Source of the DNA: Sepioteuthis lessoniana
Lineage: Eukaryota; Mollusca; Cephalopoda; Myopsida; Loliginidae
Assembly: GCA_963585895.1 (NCBI GenBank)
Contig: OY757921.1
Location: 84,618,939-84,682,938 of the forward strand
DNA length: 64,000 bases
Reading direction: 5' to 3'
The translations under genes and the position numbers were made by a program. The notes beneath the pieces were generated by a model. It worked only from the letters and a program-made list of their open reading frames with translations. It was not told the DNA's origin and ran no database searches. Of the stretch, positions 44,533-55,789 are shown piece after piece. Numbering within the stretch: position 1 is the first letter of the stretch; each line of letters starts with the position of its first letter.

Positions 44533-45345
44533 CCAGGGTTAGAGGTTCTTTTTTAAAATACTTTTGCGTGAGCAGATGATAAATAAATAAATGACTTGAA
44601 TTTTAAAAAAATGTTCTTTACATCTGAAGACGTTTTATGACCAAGCTGATTTTATCCCTTATAGATATTTATTAATTCTAGTTCAAGACCCCAAGTATGA
44701 GGCATACAAAGAAGATCAAATTCGTCTCATTTTAGTCAGGGTTTCCTAAATTATCACGTCGACCATTAGCTGGCGGCAAATTCATTTTATATATTTTACA
44801 TATAAATTCGATATTATGAACACACTTAGACACAACCACATCGACATTAGAATAGTATAGAAATCATCAAGTACAACGTCCGAGTTTATCCTGCAGCACC
44901 TTCTATGTTTGAAGAATATACATATATTTATTTGCAGTCTTGGACAGTGCCGGTTCATAATGTCTAGCAATATTAATCGAGTCGAGAAAGATAAGTGATG
45001 TCAGTTATATACAATGTGGCGTGATTGTGTCGTGGACGACAAAATGATAATTTGACAGTGATAACCTCTCCAGGCGAAGGAGATAAACTTAGTACTGGTC
45101 GGACAGAAAATATCGTGTTTCAAATTGAGTCACACACAGCCAAGTCCACTTTATGCCGTCCATCCAAAGTGTTTCTTTTGTTTAATATCTTGGCATATTA
45201 ATTCTTGTATCTACGGAAATACACTACGGTGTCGAAAAAGATTTGTGTAAGAAGCAAGTTGTTGAAAAGAAACAATTTCAAGACGACATGATTTCTATAT
45301 TACTTAATAGAGAGGTATAAGTAAAATCGTCGGGTTTTTTTATCT
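44338..45345. other. Unassigned DNA
   Basis: Poly-T at 44501-44529. A possible tail remnant near 45190 (CTTGGCATATTAATTCTTGT). No gene. Confidence 0.5.
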
Positions 45346-45349
45346 TGTT

Positions 45350-45500
45350 TAGGCAACCAGTCATGAAAAAGGAAATATGAATTCAAACCGACTTTACTCA
45401 GTTTAAAATTTGATCTCGTATCACATACCCATTGTTAAATATATACTCCAATGTCCACACTAACCTGAAGTGGTCCTATCTCTTGGTTAAATAGATCTGT
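45350..45500 (+). repeat. SINE-C tail plus E scrap
   Basis: GAATTCAAACCGACTTTACTC and ATTTGATCTCGTATCACAT match the SINE-C tail. 45445-45500 (CTAACCTGAAGTGGTCCTAT) resembles the end of an E core. Confidence 0.45.
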
Positions 45501-45579
45501 TAAAAAATTAGAGGTTTGTATCGTGTGCCATTCGGCGCACGTAACGTAACTCTTATCGGTGTATGGATTTACGAAATCC

Positions 45580-45780
45580 CTCCTCCTTCGATAGGGTGTG
45601 ACACAAGATCCTTTTTAGGCAGAGTAAAAATTGGTTTAAAATGAGTTTCCCTTCTCCTAGGCTAGTTGACTAACCAACGCTTTAGCGAGGTTATTAGCAA
45701 TACGCGAAACACTAACTTGTTCAGAGTTTGAACACATGTCAACGATTCCATTTCCTTCAACGATAACCAAGACGGAGGCT
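45580..45780 (-). repeat. SINE-C copy, degraded head
   Basis: GGGTGTGACACAAGATCC, TTCTCCTAGGCTAGTTGAC, and on the minus strand GGTTATCGTTGAAGGAAATG with a broken box B. The shared central module is missing. Confidence 0.6.
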
Positions 45781-46089
45781 TGAAAGAGTTAAGTAAATAA
45801 TTATTATTCTAATTGTCGTAAGAAACGAACACTGCAAGGTGAAAAAAGATGACCCCCGCCTAGTAGTAGCAAAGAATTAAGATTATCTGTAGAATACGCA
45901 AATGCAGTTGAGGTAGCAGCAAGTCTCCCGTCGAGCACGACGTATGAAAGCTGAACAATCTAATTTAAGATGTCAGCCGCTCCACAGCATTCATAAGTTT
46001 ATAGTTGTGAAGACTCGTGTAGGTATTTACCGTACCCACTAAGCCACGAGCAAGATGTAACTGAAGGCCAATATTTTAGTGGAGCAGAA

Positions 46090-46215
46090 CTATTTTCTCA
46101 TAGACGGGTTGCTGTACTAAGACTAAAGCCCACAATCTGCCCTTTTATTTACTCATAGCTGAGAGGAAAGGTGAACAGATAGATTCACGCCTTTTCCAAG
46201 TATATTAGCCAGATA
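46090..46215 (-). repeat. SINE-C centre fragment
   Basis: CTATTTTCTCATAGACGG, CTAAAGCCCACAATCTGCCC, TTTACTCATAGCTGAGAGG. Short and diverged. Confidence 0.45.
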
Positions 46216-46231
46216 ATATCGTTCAGGAGAT

Positions 46232-47165
46232 AAATTCGGTTGGTTAGTTGGGTTTTATGGCATATCAACCTTTTTTAGGTTATTTAACGCCAAATCCATT
46301 TTATGCAAATAGTAGGTTCTATTTCAAACAATTCAGTTTAGCAAGAATACAAAGTTTAAATTGTCAAAATATTTCTATTTTAAGCTATTCAGTTTATTCA
46401 AACAGTTCTAATTCAGCTAATTCACTTTAGTATAACTAGAGGTTTGGTTTACACACAGTTAAATGCCAAAACAGTTCTATTAAACAAATCAGTTTTGTGT
46501 AAGTACAGTTTCAATGTGAAAAAAACCCCCAGATCAATTTCAAACAATTCAGTTTAGTCAAATAGTTCTAATTCAAACAATTCATTTAAGCATAAGTCTG
46601 CAGTAAGTTCTATTTCACCCATAGATAGGGCCCTATCAGGTGCTACCATTCAAGACCAGAGTGGACCTGGGAGCAATGGCAATGAAGGGGTTCTCCACAT
46701 TCACCTCACCCTCAGATTGTTTCGTGTCATATCTAGGACACTCATTGGTGGGGGGGATATTACTCCTCTGCAGAGTTGCAGTCGGAGTATTCTACAGTCC
46801 CTACCAACTGGGCAATAGAAAGAGTTAATTTCAAAACAGTTTTATTTCAGATAATTCAGTTTAGCATGAGTACACATTTTAGATATCAAAACAGTTCTAT
46901 TTTGAGCAAGTCACTTTAGCTTAAGTACGCAGTTTAGTTCTAGTACGGTTCTAGTTAACCCATAGATGGAACCCTTATCAGGTGCTAACACTTCGAGCCA
47001 GAGTGGACCTGGGAGCAATGGCATTCCACAAAGCTCCAGCAGTACTAGAACCTCACCATTAGATTTTTTAGTGTCATATCAGGACACTCATTTTGTTTGT
47101 GTGTGTGGGTCTTTACCCTCTGCAAAGTTGTCGATGTATTCTACAGCCCTAGCCGACTTGGCAAG
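46232..47165 (-). repeat. Dimeric D retroposon
   Basis: Tail (46255-46290), subrepeats and core to about 46815, then AGAGTTAATTTCAAAACAG and a second subrepeat-core unit to GCCGACTTGGCAA. The junction is identical to the dimer at 18.9 kb. Flanks show no clean target duplication. Confidence 0.8.
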
Positions 47166-47879
47166 ATTTGGATTCGAGATTTCCATTCCATTTTGTTGTT
47201 TTGTGTAAAACAAGAGTCGCTTTTTTATGATACAAATCCTCCAAAATACCCAAGGTTTTGTTTTATTTATTTTGTGCGTGTACGGGTGAGGGTATATCCT
47301 TCTTTTAAAGGAAAGATTAATAAGTCCAGTCTACTCAAAGACCTGAGAGAGAGAGAGAGAGAGAGAGAATAAAACAATGAAAAATCCTAAAGCAAAAATA
47401 AATTGTTTTTCTCTTCCCTGTCGAGGTAGCGGTCGCTGCTGATTACAATACAACTGAACTTTATATAATAAAGAAATAATATATCATCATTTTACATTGT
47501 TTATATCGAATATTCAGTGTATCAGCATAAAAGACACCAACAAGATTTAATTTAATCTTTAAAAAGAAAAAAAAAAATCGCGACAAAAAGTAAAAAAAAA
47601 AATAAAAAAAAAATAAAAAAAAATCACAATCATCTTTTTTATTCGATCTTGAATACTCCTTAGATGAACATTGCAATTTATCTTAAAAAAAACACTTTCA
47701 AGTAAGCTCTTCAGGTTTTTTTTTTCAATTATAAGAAAGAAAAGTGATTAACGATCGAAACACCAAGAAACAAAAAGATTGAAAGAAAAAATAAATAGCC
47801 GAATTATGTATGTATGTATGTATGTATGTATGATGAAGGAGTAAGTGCTGAAAAGTCCTCAGCTGAACTAAGAAAGTGT
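47166..47879. other. Unassigned DNA with simple repeats
   Basis: (GA)n at 47347-47369, A-rich at 47565-47625, (TATG)n at 47806-47832. No gene. Confidence 0.55.
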
Positions 47880-49012
47880 TGGGTTTCTTTGTTTAATGAC
47901 ATATCAAACTTCGGAGTTTATCTAATACCAAAGCTATCCTTCAGGAGGAACCGTAGTGGTACTATGTAACGCATTGCTGAAAGGATAAGCAGGTTCATCC
48001 CTTTCCCGAGGGTAATCGTCCGAAAGCGAACGTACGAGGATCATTAAAAAAGTTTCCAGACTTTTTTCGTATGGGCACTTTTAATGATAGTAAACACATG
48101 AAACTCTAGTCCCCTTCGAAGAAATCTCCTCCGGCTGCAATGCACTTGTTGTACCGTTCCAACAACTTCTAGAAGGCCCCATGGAAGTCCTCTTGTGTGA
48201 GCGTGTTAATGACATTCGTCACAGCCTCTTCCATCTCCTCAATTGTCTCATAACGACAGCCTCTGAGCTTAGGGAATAAGCAAAAGTCACAGGGAACAAG
48301 GTCTGGACTATAGGGACGGTGAGGAACTGTCTCGATGCCCATCTTCGTCAAATAATCTGTGACAAGGATGAAGTTGTTGACTGGTGCATTGTCCTGATGA
48401 AAATGCCACTGAGCCGATTTGAAGAGTGCTGGCGTCTTCCCTAGGAATCTCTTCCCGAACTCCCTTAAAACCTCAACATGGTAACCCTAACCGTTTGGCC
48501 AATCAACTCTGGTGTTCTGACTTCCTTACTCCTCCCACACCTCTCATCATCGCTCACATACTCCCTGCCTTCATTGAATCTCTTACGTCACTCAAAAACT
48601 GATGCTTGATTCATGCAAGATGCTCCAAAAGCAGTCTGAAGAATTCCATACGTTTCTGTGGCAAATTTTCTAAGTTTAAAAACAATTTAATTGCATATCG
48701 TTCTTCTAAAGTGTCCTCACGTCCAGATTGCATTTTTGAAATTCACCAGCTGTGACAATCAGGCTTAAGTAGGGTGTATTCCAATTCCTTTTGTAGCTGT
48801 TCATTTGAACCTGAAATCAAACTTTGTTCAGTCATCTCATAAGATGTATAGCAATAACATACTGAATCTTTAAGAGTCTACGTCAATTCAAAATGCCTGT
48901 ACCAAAAAAAGTCTGGAAACTTATTGAAAGCACCACGTAAAATCATGACTGGAGTTTAAACTCGCTTACTATAATTCCACATTCCAGCACTTTAACCATT
49001 ACACCACGAGGG
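47880..49012 (-). repeat. SINE-A split by mariner
   Basis: 47880-48034 is tail and centre; 48938-49012 is the head with box A on the minus strand (CGTGGTGTAATGG). Taking out 48035-48937 and one TA rejoins the usual CGAAAGCGAACGTAAA stretch. Confidence 0.85.
48035..48937 (-). mobile_element. Mariner, internally deleted, inside SINE-A
   Basis: 903 bp, TA at 48033-48034 and 48938-48939. Minus strand starts from MQSGREDTLEERYAIKLFLN with later frame changes, and the last frame encodes MTKMGIETVPHRPYSPDLVP, CDFCLFPKLRGCRYETIEEM and LTQEDFHGAF. It has the same missing middle as the 38.2 kb copy, so the deletion predates both insertions. Confidence 0.9.
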
Positions 49013-49305
49013 ATTTCAAGGTATTCAGTTCATCAAATAGCTCTATTTCAAGCAATTCAGTATAGCATAGGTACACAGTTTAGTTCTATTTGACCCATAG
49101 GTAGGACTCTATCAGGTTCTCCCGGCCAAACTGGATGAGGGAGCGATGGAAATGAATGGGTACTCCGCATTTCCCAGAACTACAGCAATACTGGGACCTA
49201 ACCATCAGATTGTTTAGTGTCATATCCTCGACACGTGTTATGGGAGGGTCTTACCCTTTTGCAGAGATGCAGTCGGTGTGCTCTACTCCTCCAGCTAACT
49301 GGGCA
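49013..49305 (-). repeat. D core without tail
   Basis: One subrepeat (TTTCAAGCAATTCAGTATAGC) then the core with GGTCTTACCC and CAGCTAACTGGGCAAA. Confidence 0.7.
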
Positions 49306-49843
49306 AAACACAGAAAAAATCGCCATAGCTAAACATTGAACTTCTTATAAACCAAAGAAGACCTACCAATGTTGAGAGGTGTACAACGAATCTAAAATTT
49401 TGGTCAGCCTAAGGTAATTTTGATCGACCATCGTATCACAACATGTTGAAGTTATGTATTTTATGGCTCTGCTAACGAAAGCGCTTGACAGTTGATCCTA
49501 AGGGAACTTCTCCATTAATTGATACAAAGACAAAATAAGGGAAGAAAACAAAATGTTAAAAATTTCTGTTGGAATTTGGTTAGTGTTTTTTTTTTTTTGG
49601 CATATCGACTCGAGGGTTATCTAATCTCAAATCCTATTATATAAACAAACAGTTTGAAGGTAATTTTAGATTAAAATGCGTTTAGACTTCATTTATTTGC
49701 AGACAAATAGTTTCTAGTATTTCTATCAAACATTAACGATTTTATGTAATAAGAATCATTTATTGACAGTTAAATGGCTTTAAGTATTGCTATTTAACAT
49801 AACAATTCTATCCATCAAGTATTTTCAATACTAACAATTTGCT

Positions 49844-50413
49844 TTGCCCAGTCGGCTGGGGCTGTAGAATACACCGACTGCACCTCTGCATAGGAGTAAG
49901 ACCTCCCCTAACGAGTGTCCTGATAAGACTCTAAACAATTTGATGGTGAGGTTCAAGCAATTCTGGAGCTTTGGGGAATGCGGAGTACCCCTTCATTACC
50001 GTCGTTCCCAGGTCTACTCTGGCCTGGAGTGGTAGCACCTGAAAGGGCCCTATCTATGGGTTAAATAGAACAAACAGCATACTTATGCTAAACTGAATTG
50101 TTTGAGTAAACTGAATAGCTTGAAATAGAAATGTTTTTGACAATTAAACCGTACTTACATTTAAACTGCATGCTTATGCTTAACTGAATTATTTCAAATA
50201 GAACTTTTTATCGACATTAAAATTGTATTTACACTTAACTGAATTGTTACATATAACTTCTTGAATAGTTTGAAATAAACGTTTCTGACAATTAAACTGT
50301 GTACTTATGTTAAAATGAATTGTTATAAATAGAAGAGATTATTTACATAAAAATGGATTTGGCGTTAAATAATCTACAAAAGTTGATATGCCATAAAACC
50401 CACCAAACCAAAC
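49844..50413 (+). repeat. Complete D retroposon with 13 bp target duplication
   Basis: CTAACAATTTGCT at 49831-49843 and 50414-50426. Begins TTGCCCAGTCGGCTGGGG, core, CCTATCTATGGGTTAAATAG, subrepeats, tail ending CCCACCAAACCAAAC. Opposite orientation to its D2 host. It fixes the exact 5' end of the family. Confidence 0.95.
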
Positions 50414-50597
50414 CTAACAATTTGCTCATAACTTCATGATTTCAAATAATTCATTATAATAATCTTTCGTAAATGATTGAAAAATTCTTGTAGACCCGTA
50501 GATAGGACGCTAACGGGCACTACAACTCCAGGCCATTTGTAATGTTCTATACTCATATACAGATGCATGCATGCAGAATCATAACGACACACAATAA

Positions 50598-50831
50598 GGG
50601 GGTGTCATCGTGGTGTAATGGTAAAAGCGATGGATTGCGGTATCGTAGTACGCGAGTTCGAACTCAAGTCGCGCTATTACGTTCACTTTCGGGCAAATAC
50701 CCTTGGGAAAGGTATGAGCCCCTTATCCTCCCAGCTATGGGTTCAATAGTACCATTACTGTTCTTCTAGGAGAACAGCTTTGGCATTAAATAACCTACAA
50801 AGGTTGATATGCCACTAAACAAACCAAACCA
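50598..50831 (+). repeat. SINE-A, best-preserved copy, 12 bp target duplication
   Basis: GACACACAATAA at 50586-50597 and 50832-50843. Head GGGGGTGTCATCGTGGTG, centre, then TTTGGCATTAAATAACC..GGTTGATATGCC and AAACAAACCAAACCA. Inserted in the family L LTR, so it is among the youngest insertions here. Confidence 0.95.
50611..50665 (+). promoter_or_regulatory. Internal Pol III promoter of SINE-A
   Basis: Box A-like TGGTGTAATGG at 50611-50621 and box B-like GAGTTCGAACTC at 50654-50665, with the usual tRNA-type spacing. Activity is inferred from motif and family behaviour only. Confidence 0.75.
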
Positions 50832-51525
50832 GACACACAATAAAGACGAGCGACACAGTTCTTTAGGAAAATATGTACCTCTCACTTTATTTAAAAGGAT
50901 TGTGTGTGAGAGGGAGTTGGAGACCGAACAGAACTGCAACATAGTGACCCCCACATCAGCCTTTCTTTACCGTTCTCCATGGCTGCTCAACCGGAGGCCC
51001 GGCTCTCTGCTTGGTGCTGGCTTTCTCTACTGCAACTTTTCTAACTGGTCTGGTCTCCAAACTAAGTGACTTCCTGTCCTCACCAAGTTATATAATAGTT
51101 CAATCGCCCACTCAATATCTCTCCATAACTGGCCATCGGAATGTGTCACTTCCGCCGTCTTTTGAATGGCATGTTTGATCGTCATCGCGTGGAAATAACT
51201 GTCATGCAGTTAACAGGTCACTCTCTTCCGGCGCATCAATCTGTGACTGTACCGTGGGATTTTTACCCTGTCCCATATTGTCAGCCAAGTTCACCCACGC
51301 CAATGGAATATGCAACTTCCGCGTCTTTGGAATGGCATGTTTGGCCGGGTCAAAGGTCAATATACAACAGTAATAGCACATGAAAGGGTTACTCTTCATT
51401 CCTCAAAACTCTGGGATTGGGGTCTCTCCATCAGATACGGTTTAGTGTCATATCGAGGATATTTGGTGGGCATTTGCAGAGTTGCAGTTGGCGTATTCAC
51501 TGCTCCAGCCACGAGGGCTAAATTT

Positions 51526-51756
51526 CCATGGCCTTTCACCAAACATGTATACACAAATATATATATATATATATACATATGCTCCCCCATGGGGTTTGAG
51601 CCCTCTGGCGAAAAAATTGTCGGCCGCCGCTAGCGTAATGCAAAGCTCTTCGAAAGAATTGAGCACTCGGGTTGCCCGTAGGGTATAAAAAACATGTAGC
51701 CAAAGGCTGCTGCTGCTGTTTCTAAAAAAATAAAAATACCTTAAAATTCCCTTAGC
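51526..51756. other. Unassigned, GC-richer
   Basis: (TA)n at 51558-51575, then TTTGAGCCCTCTGGCG..TAGGGTATAAAAAACATGTA. Not matched elsewhere in the window. Confidence 0.4.
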
Positions 51757-51900
51757 CAACGTGGTCCGCTTGGTGGTCGAGTGGTCTGAAACTTAGTCTA
51801 ACGTAAAGTTGGACGGGTTTCGATTCCGGCTTCGAGCGTCCTGCGTGTGTAGCCACACTGAAGAGTTCTGATAGAACGAAACATTCTGTCTGTGGATGAC
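51757..51900 (+). repeat. SINE-F with tRNA-like head
   Basis: Head GGTGGTCGAGTGGTCTGAAA (box A-like; reminiscent of Ser/Leu tRNAs) and GGGTTTCGATTCCGG (box B-like), then TAGCCACACTGAAGAGTTCT and ACATTCTGTCTGTGG. A second tail lies at 31.55 kb. Confidence 0.65.
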
Positions 51901-52138
51901 TATATATATATGTATGTGGACACGGGTGGAGACTAAAGTAAGTCATACAAATACACGCTTTTTGGATGGATACAAAGAGACAATGAACGGAAATTTAAAT
52001 GACAGATCGAGACAGACATACACAAAAATTGGGATAAATTACAATATTTTATGGAGAGATTGATCAAAAAGAAAGGACAGAGAAGAAATTATTTTGGTAT
52101 CTATCATCACTTTTTATTGCATATAAATTAAATTAATT

Positions 52139-52480
52139 TTACTGGAATGTCAACCTTTCTTGGGTTATTTCACATTTACAGGTTAGTGAATATTATTATT
52201 TTGCATTGATTTTTACATTTTGTGTAGTTCTTTTGGACACAGTTCTATCGAATCGGGACTATTTTCAAGCATATATATTTGTCCCTAAAGAAACCCTAAC
52301 AAGCATGACCAATCCAGGTCACAGTGGAGCTGAAAGTAATAGCAACAAAGAAATATTACACTCTTTTCAGAACTCCAGAAGTGAAACGTTACTATCAGAT
52401 TCAGTTTAATGTCTTATCTAGGATACCTCATCTTAAGGGGTACCCTACTACAGGGGACACACAGTATATGAGAAACCTCG
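52139..52480 (-). repeat. E retroposon, decayed
   Basis: Tail CTGGAATGTCAACCTTTCTT..GGTTATTTC, then a diverged core (AATCCAGGTCACAGTGGAGC, GTCTTATCTAGGATACCTC). It corresponds block by block to D. Confidence 0.5.
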
Positions 52481-54001
52481 CTGATGAAACTTATTGGCGT
52501 ACAACATTATCAGTAAATCACCGACGGCCAAGGTAGAAGGGAAAGGATAAGGGAAAAAATGAGCCGATACAGACAAAGGGCAAAAGAATTGCTTAGGAAA
52601 GAGAATGGATTATCATAGCTGTTAACACCCGTGGAATTTCCAACGGGTCCAACGAGTCAAGACGAAGGGTAAATAATCGTCGATTTAAATGAGATGACTA
52701 AAGACGATTTATCACTGTCGAAGTCAACGGGCACAAATCCCAAAAGAAAACGATCTGGGTTTTTATGACTAGTCATTAAAGACCTGACCAGATTCACTTG
52801 CCAAAATGGACATTCTTGATCGGATGGCTATGAAGTATTTATTGTCCTAAAGGAATGAACTTGGCTGGTCGACAACTGTAAATTAACCCACGGCCTACCT
52901 TGATTTTCGCTGTTTATCTATTCACGGTGATATCTCGGTTAGGACATATTAAACCAATTCGTGTAGTTCCCGTTTTATATGACAGGACATGTTAACGTAA
53001 GAATCGTCACTTAATCTCTTCTCGACTTTTTATTTATTTATTATTCTCTGACTATAACTGTTTATATATCGCAGAACCACTTTCTCTGTATCATTTCCTA
53101 TGTACACCCTTTTTCCTTCAAGTATATTCTTTCTTTTTTTTCCATGGTTTTTCTTTCTATGCTTTTCCAATTTTTTTCCTTTCGTTTTCCATTCTTTTTC
53201 TCATACTTTCCTTCTTTTCATACTTTTTCAGTCTAGTTTATATGTTCTTTTATTTCATTGTAAAGAAATATAATGAAGGCACAAGGCCTTAAGTTTTTGG
53301 GGGAGGGAAAGGGAGCGGTCTTGCTTTAACTATATTTTCTAAGGGAACCTAGCTTGCCACATTCGCCGACCCATTCAACAATACAATATATAATCATTCG
53401 TCCATCGCCATACACGTAGCAACCACCAAAATACCACATTTGCTCTATGAAAAAGACCTACTTAAAACCCGAAAGTGGTGTATGATTTTATTTACAATGT
53501 ATGGTTTTTTACAATGGATATGATGGGAATGGGAGAGAAAAAAACCCGAAAATTTTGTATAGATGAAAATAAGGAAAAATTCCGTTTGGTTACCCTCCCA
53601 TCCCCCCGTCTATAAAATTGGAGGCCGACTGTTTTCCGGGTCGAAAAAAAACCGGAAACAAGCCGGACCTACCCTAGGTGGGGCGGGAATCCTAATCTAC
53701 AGGGATAAAAGAAATAAAGGGTTGGGCTCGGTATGGGTCGATAGAAGCAGGTAATATGATTTAATCTAGTTTATAAGTTCTCTTTCTTTCGATCTCCACA
53801 CTTTCTATCTTATTTTCACATTCTCCTTCGTTCTCATTTCCATGCTTTTTCATTCTTTCTTCTTTGCCTGCTTTCTTTCTTATTGCCATACTCTCCCTCT
53901 TTCCCTCTTATTTTCATGCTCTCTTTCGTTCTTTCTTTCAGTCTTATTTCTCTTCTTTCTTTCCATACTTTCCTTCTTTATTTTTTCTCTCCTATCAACA
54001 C
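52481..54001. other. Unassigned; pyrimidine-rich blocks
   Basis: T/C-rich at 53100-53250 and 53770-53998. A GC-richer part at 53560-53750 holds a 63-codon frame without domain. No gene. Confidence 0.5.
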
Positions 54002-54220
54002 ATAGTGGTGTAGACGTTATCGTCGTAGGAAATGGACACGGTGACACGAGTTCAAATCCTGGACGAGACTGATTGCATTTCACATAGCACTAATACCCTT
54101 GGGGAAGGTATGAATCCAATTCTCCCTCCAGCTATGGGTAAATTCAAACCTGTTAAACACCGCTTAAAAATTGACCTTGTGTCATATCCTGCCCGAGCGG
54201 AGGGGTTGGGTAAATAGTAT
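54002..54220 (+). repeat. SINE-C with internal deletion
   Basis: GTGGTGTAGACGTTATCGTCG, GAGTTCAAATCCTGGACGAG, ACCCTTGGGGAAGGTATGAA, then a jump to the tail (TTCAAACCTGTTAAACACCG). About 70 bp of the middle seen at 5.4 kb is missing. Confidence 0.75.
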
Positions 54221-54311
54221 CAACACGATCATGCTCTCAATGAATCATATTCATGAAAATTCGAATTGCTGTTGGGGGTGGGAGAATAAACTGTTACATG
54301 AGATTATATAT

Positions 54312-54670
54312 TCACAAGGCATGTCAACTTTTGCTGGGTTATTTTATGCTAAAGTCAGAAATTATATAATTTAAGCTAGACCAAACGATGATAATCATTC
54401 TTAAAGTAATTGTAGCTTCAATTAACTATTCCTAAAACAAATAATCTTAACAGAGGTATATTGTATTAAGTATTACTATCAAATGCTAATAATTTTCAAA
54501 CATATATATGGGACCCATTTATAGGACTAACAGGTATTTCCATTCCTCGTCAGAGTGTACCTCTAAGTTATGGCAATCAAATACAACTTGACATTTCCAG
54601 AAATTAAGCCTCAACATCTAATAAAATTTACTGAAAATATCCTACTTCTCTTCCAGTGCGATATTATTCC
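54312..54670 (-). repeat. E retroposon
   Basis: Tail AGGCATGTCAACTTTTGCTG..TTATTTTATGCT, A/T-rich spacer, then CATTTATAGGACTAACAGG and core CGTCAGAGTGTACCTCTAAG. Confidence 0.55.
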
Positions 54671-54692
54671 GCAAGAAAAGTAGAAGTTGTAA

Positions 54693-54950
54693 AGTTGGCC
54701 ACCGTAATCGAGGGCGACCAGAAGGCTCCATTTTCCATAGATACTACACCGAGGTGTACGGGAAGGCGCTACTCTTTCCCCCAGATTGCCCCACTTTACC
54801 CTTGATACCTACCTCATAATGCTGAGTGTTAAACAAGGAGGTATCATATGCCATTTTTTTTTTAAGTCTTCGGTATGACGCGACTTGGGATTGAACCCTA
54901 GTGTCCCGGGCCATTGGCGAACACTCTACCCACGAGGCCAATACCGTACC
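54693..54950 (-). repeat. SINE-B, near full length
   Basis: TAAAGTTGGCCACCGTAATC, AGAAGGCTCC, CACTTTACCCTTGATACCTA, GTCTTCGGTATGACGCGAC. The minus-strand head reads GGCCTCGTGGGTAGAGTGTT with box B GGGTTCAATCCC-like. Defines the SINE-B head best. Confidence 0.85.
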
Positions 54951-55789
54951 GTTAAATTAAAAAAAAAAATGATCTAAAACGTTATTAGAGGACATAACTT
55001 TTTTTGAAATGACAAACGCATTACAAATAAAGCAGACAAATGTGGTGATTCAAATAAATCCCGTTGCTTTGTCCCGCCTAGGCAAAAATGGCGCATTTCT
55101 TCCCGCCAGTCAACTTGATCTTTAGACGGTCACGGGGTTCTGAAATAGAAAGTATACAAGTTGGCTGCTTTCAGAGTAAAAGACAACTTTTCCTCACTTT
55201 TTCTCCGGTCGATTCTGTTCTTTTCAGAAAACACCGTCAAATATAGAAGAACGAAAAGAAATAGAAAAAGAAATAAAATATTTGTCTCTCTTTGCTTTGT
55301 TTGAGCGGCCATGTTTCTTTTCAAAAGCCATGTCCCCATTCAGCTTTTTTGCTATTGAATAGCTAAAGCTTTCTTCGTGTTTATATTCCTCTCCCTCTCT
55401 CTCTCTCTCCATATACATTTATTATTTTTGTCATTAGACCGTGACGAGGTGGGGGAGAGAGAGGGTCTTGTGCTTTTATTGTCTGTCTACAGTCAGTAAC
55501 GCTCGCATTTACCCCCTCATCTGCTCAATGTAAGCTCTCGGTAAAAGTAAAATCTTAGCAAATGTGACTGACTAACATTGTAGGATTTGATCGGGTCGAA
55601 CGCTTCGCTTCGCAACGCCTTGTCGACTTTCCTCAGTGGTCAGCGAGCCGCTTACTTATTCAGACTGTCTTGATGATCAATTCGCCGCATCGTCTTTTCT
55701 TATTGTACACGATGAACTGACAAAGACTATTTCAAGTATATTCCTCACAACAAATAAGTTTTGAATTGTCTGGCACAAGGCTTTCCAGA
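54951..55789. other. Unassigned DNA
   Basis: (CT)n at 55391-55410. A purine tract at 55449-55465. Minus frames at 55130-55418 show no domain. Confidence 0.5.

Larger units (their letters stand above)
50543..51369 (+). mobile_element. Solo LTR fossil, family L, carrying SINE-A
   Basis: Begins TGTTCTATACTC, ends ATACAACA. GTAA at 50539-50542 and 51370-51373. About 581 bp after subtracting SINE-A and its duplication. It collinearly matches the LTR at 42.9 kb. No internal region. Confidence 0.8.
49590..51525 (-). repeat. D2 retroposon hosting three nested insertions
   Basis: D2 pieces: tail and subrepeats 49590-49843, short pieces 50427-50542, and core 51370-51525 (CATGAAAGGGTTACTC, GTGTCATATCGAGGATAT). 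They are collinear once D (49844-50413) and the LTR (50543-51369, itself holding SINE-A) are removed. Confidence 0.75.

Noticed and set aside
50598-50831. Genuine tRNA gene
   Set aside because: Box A and B are present, but the acceptor stem does not close and the copy has SINE body, tail and target duplication.
53563-53754. 63-codon frame, basic and Gly-rich, in a GC-richer patch
   Set aside because: No family recognised and no flanking structure. Left as unassigned.
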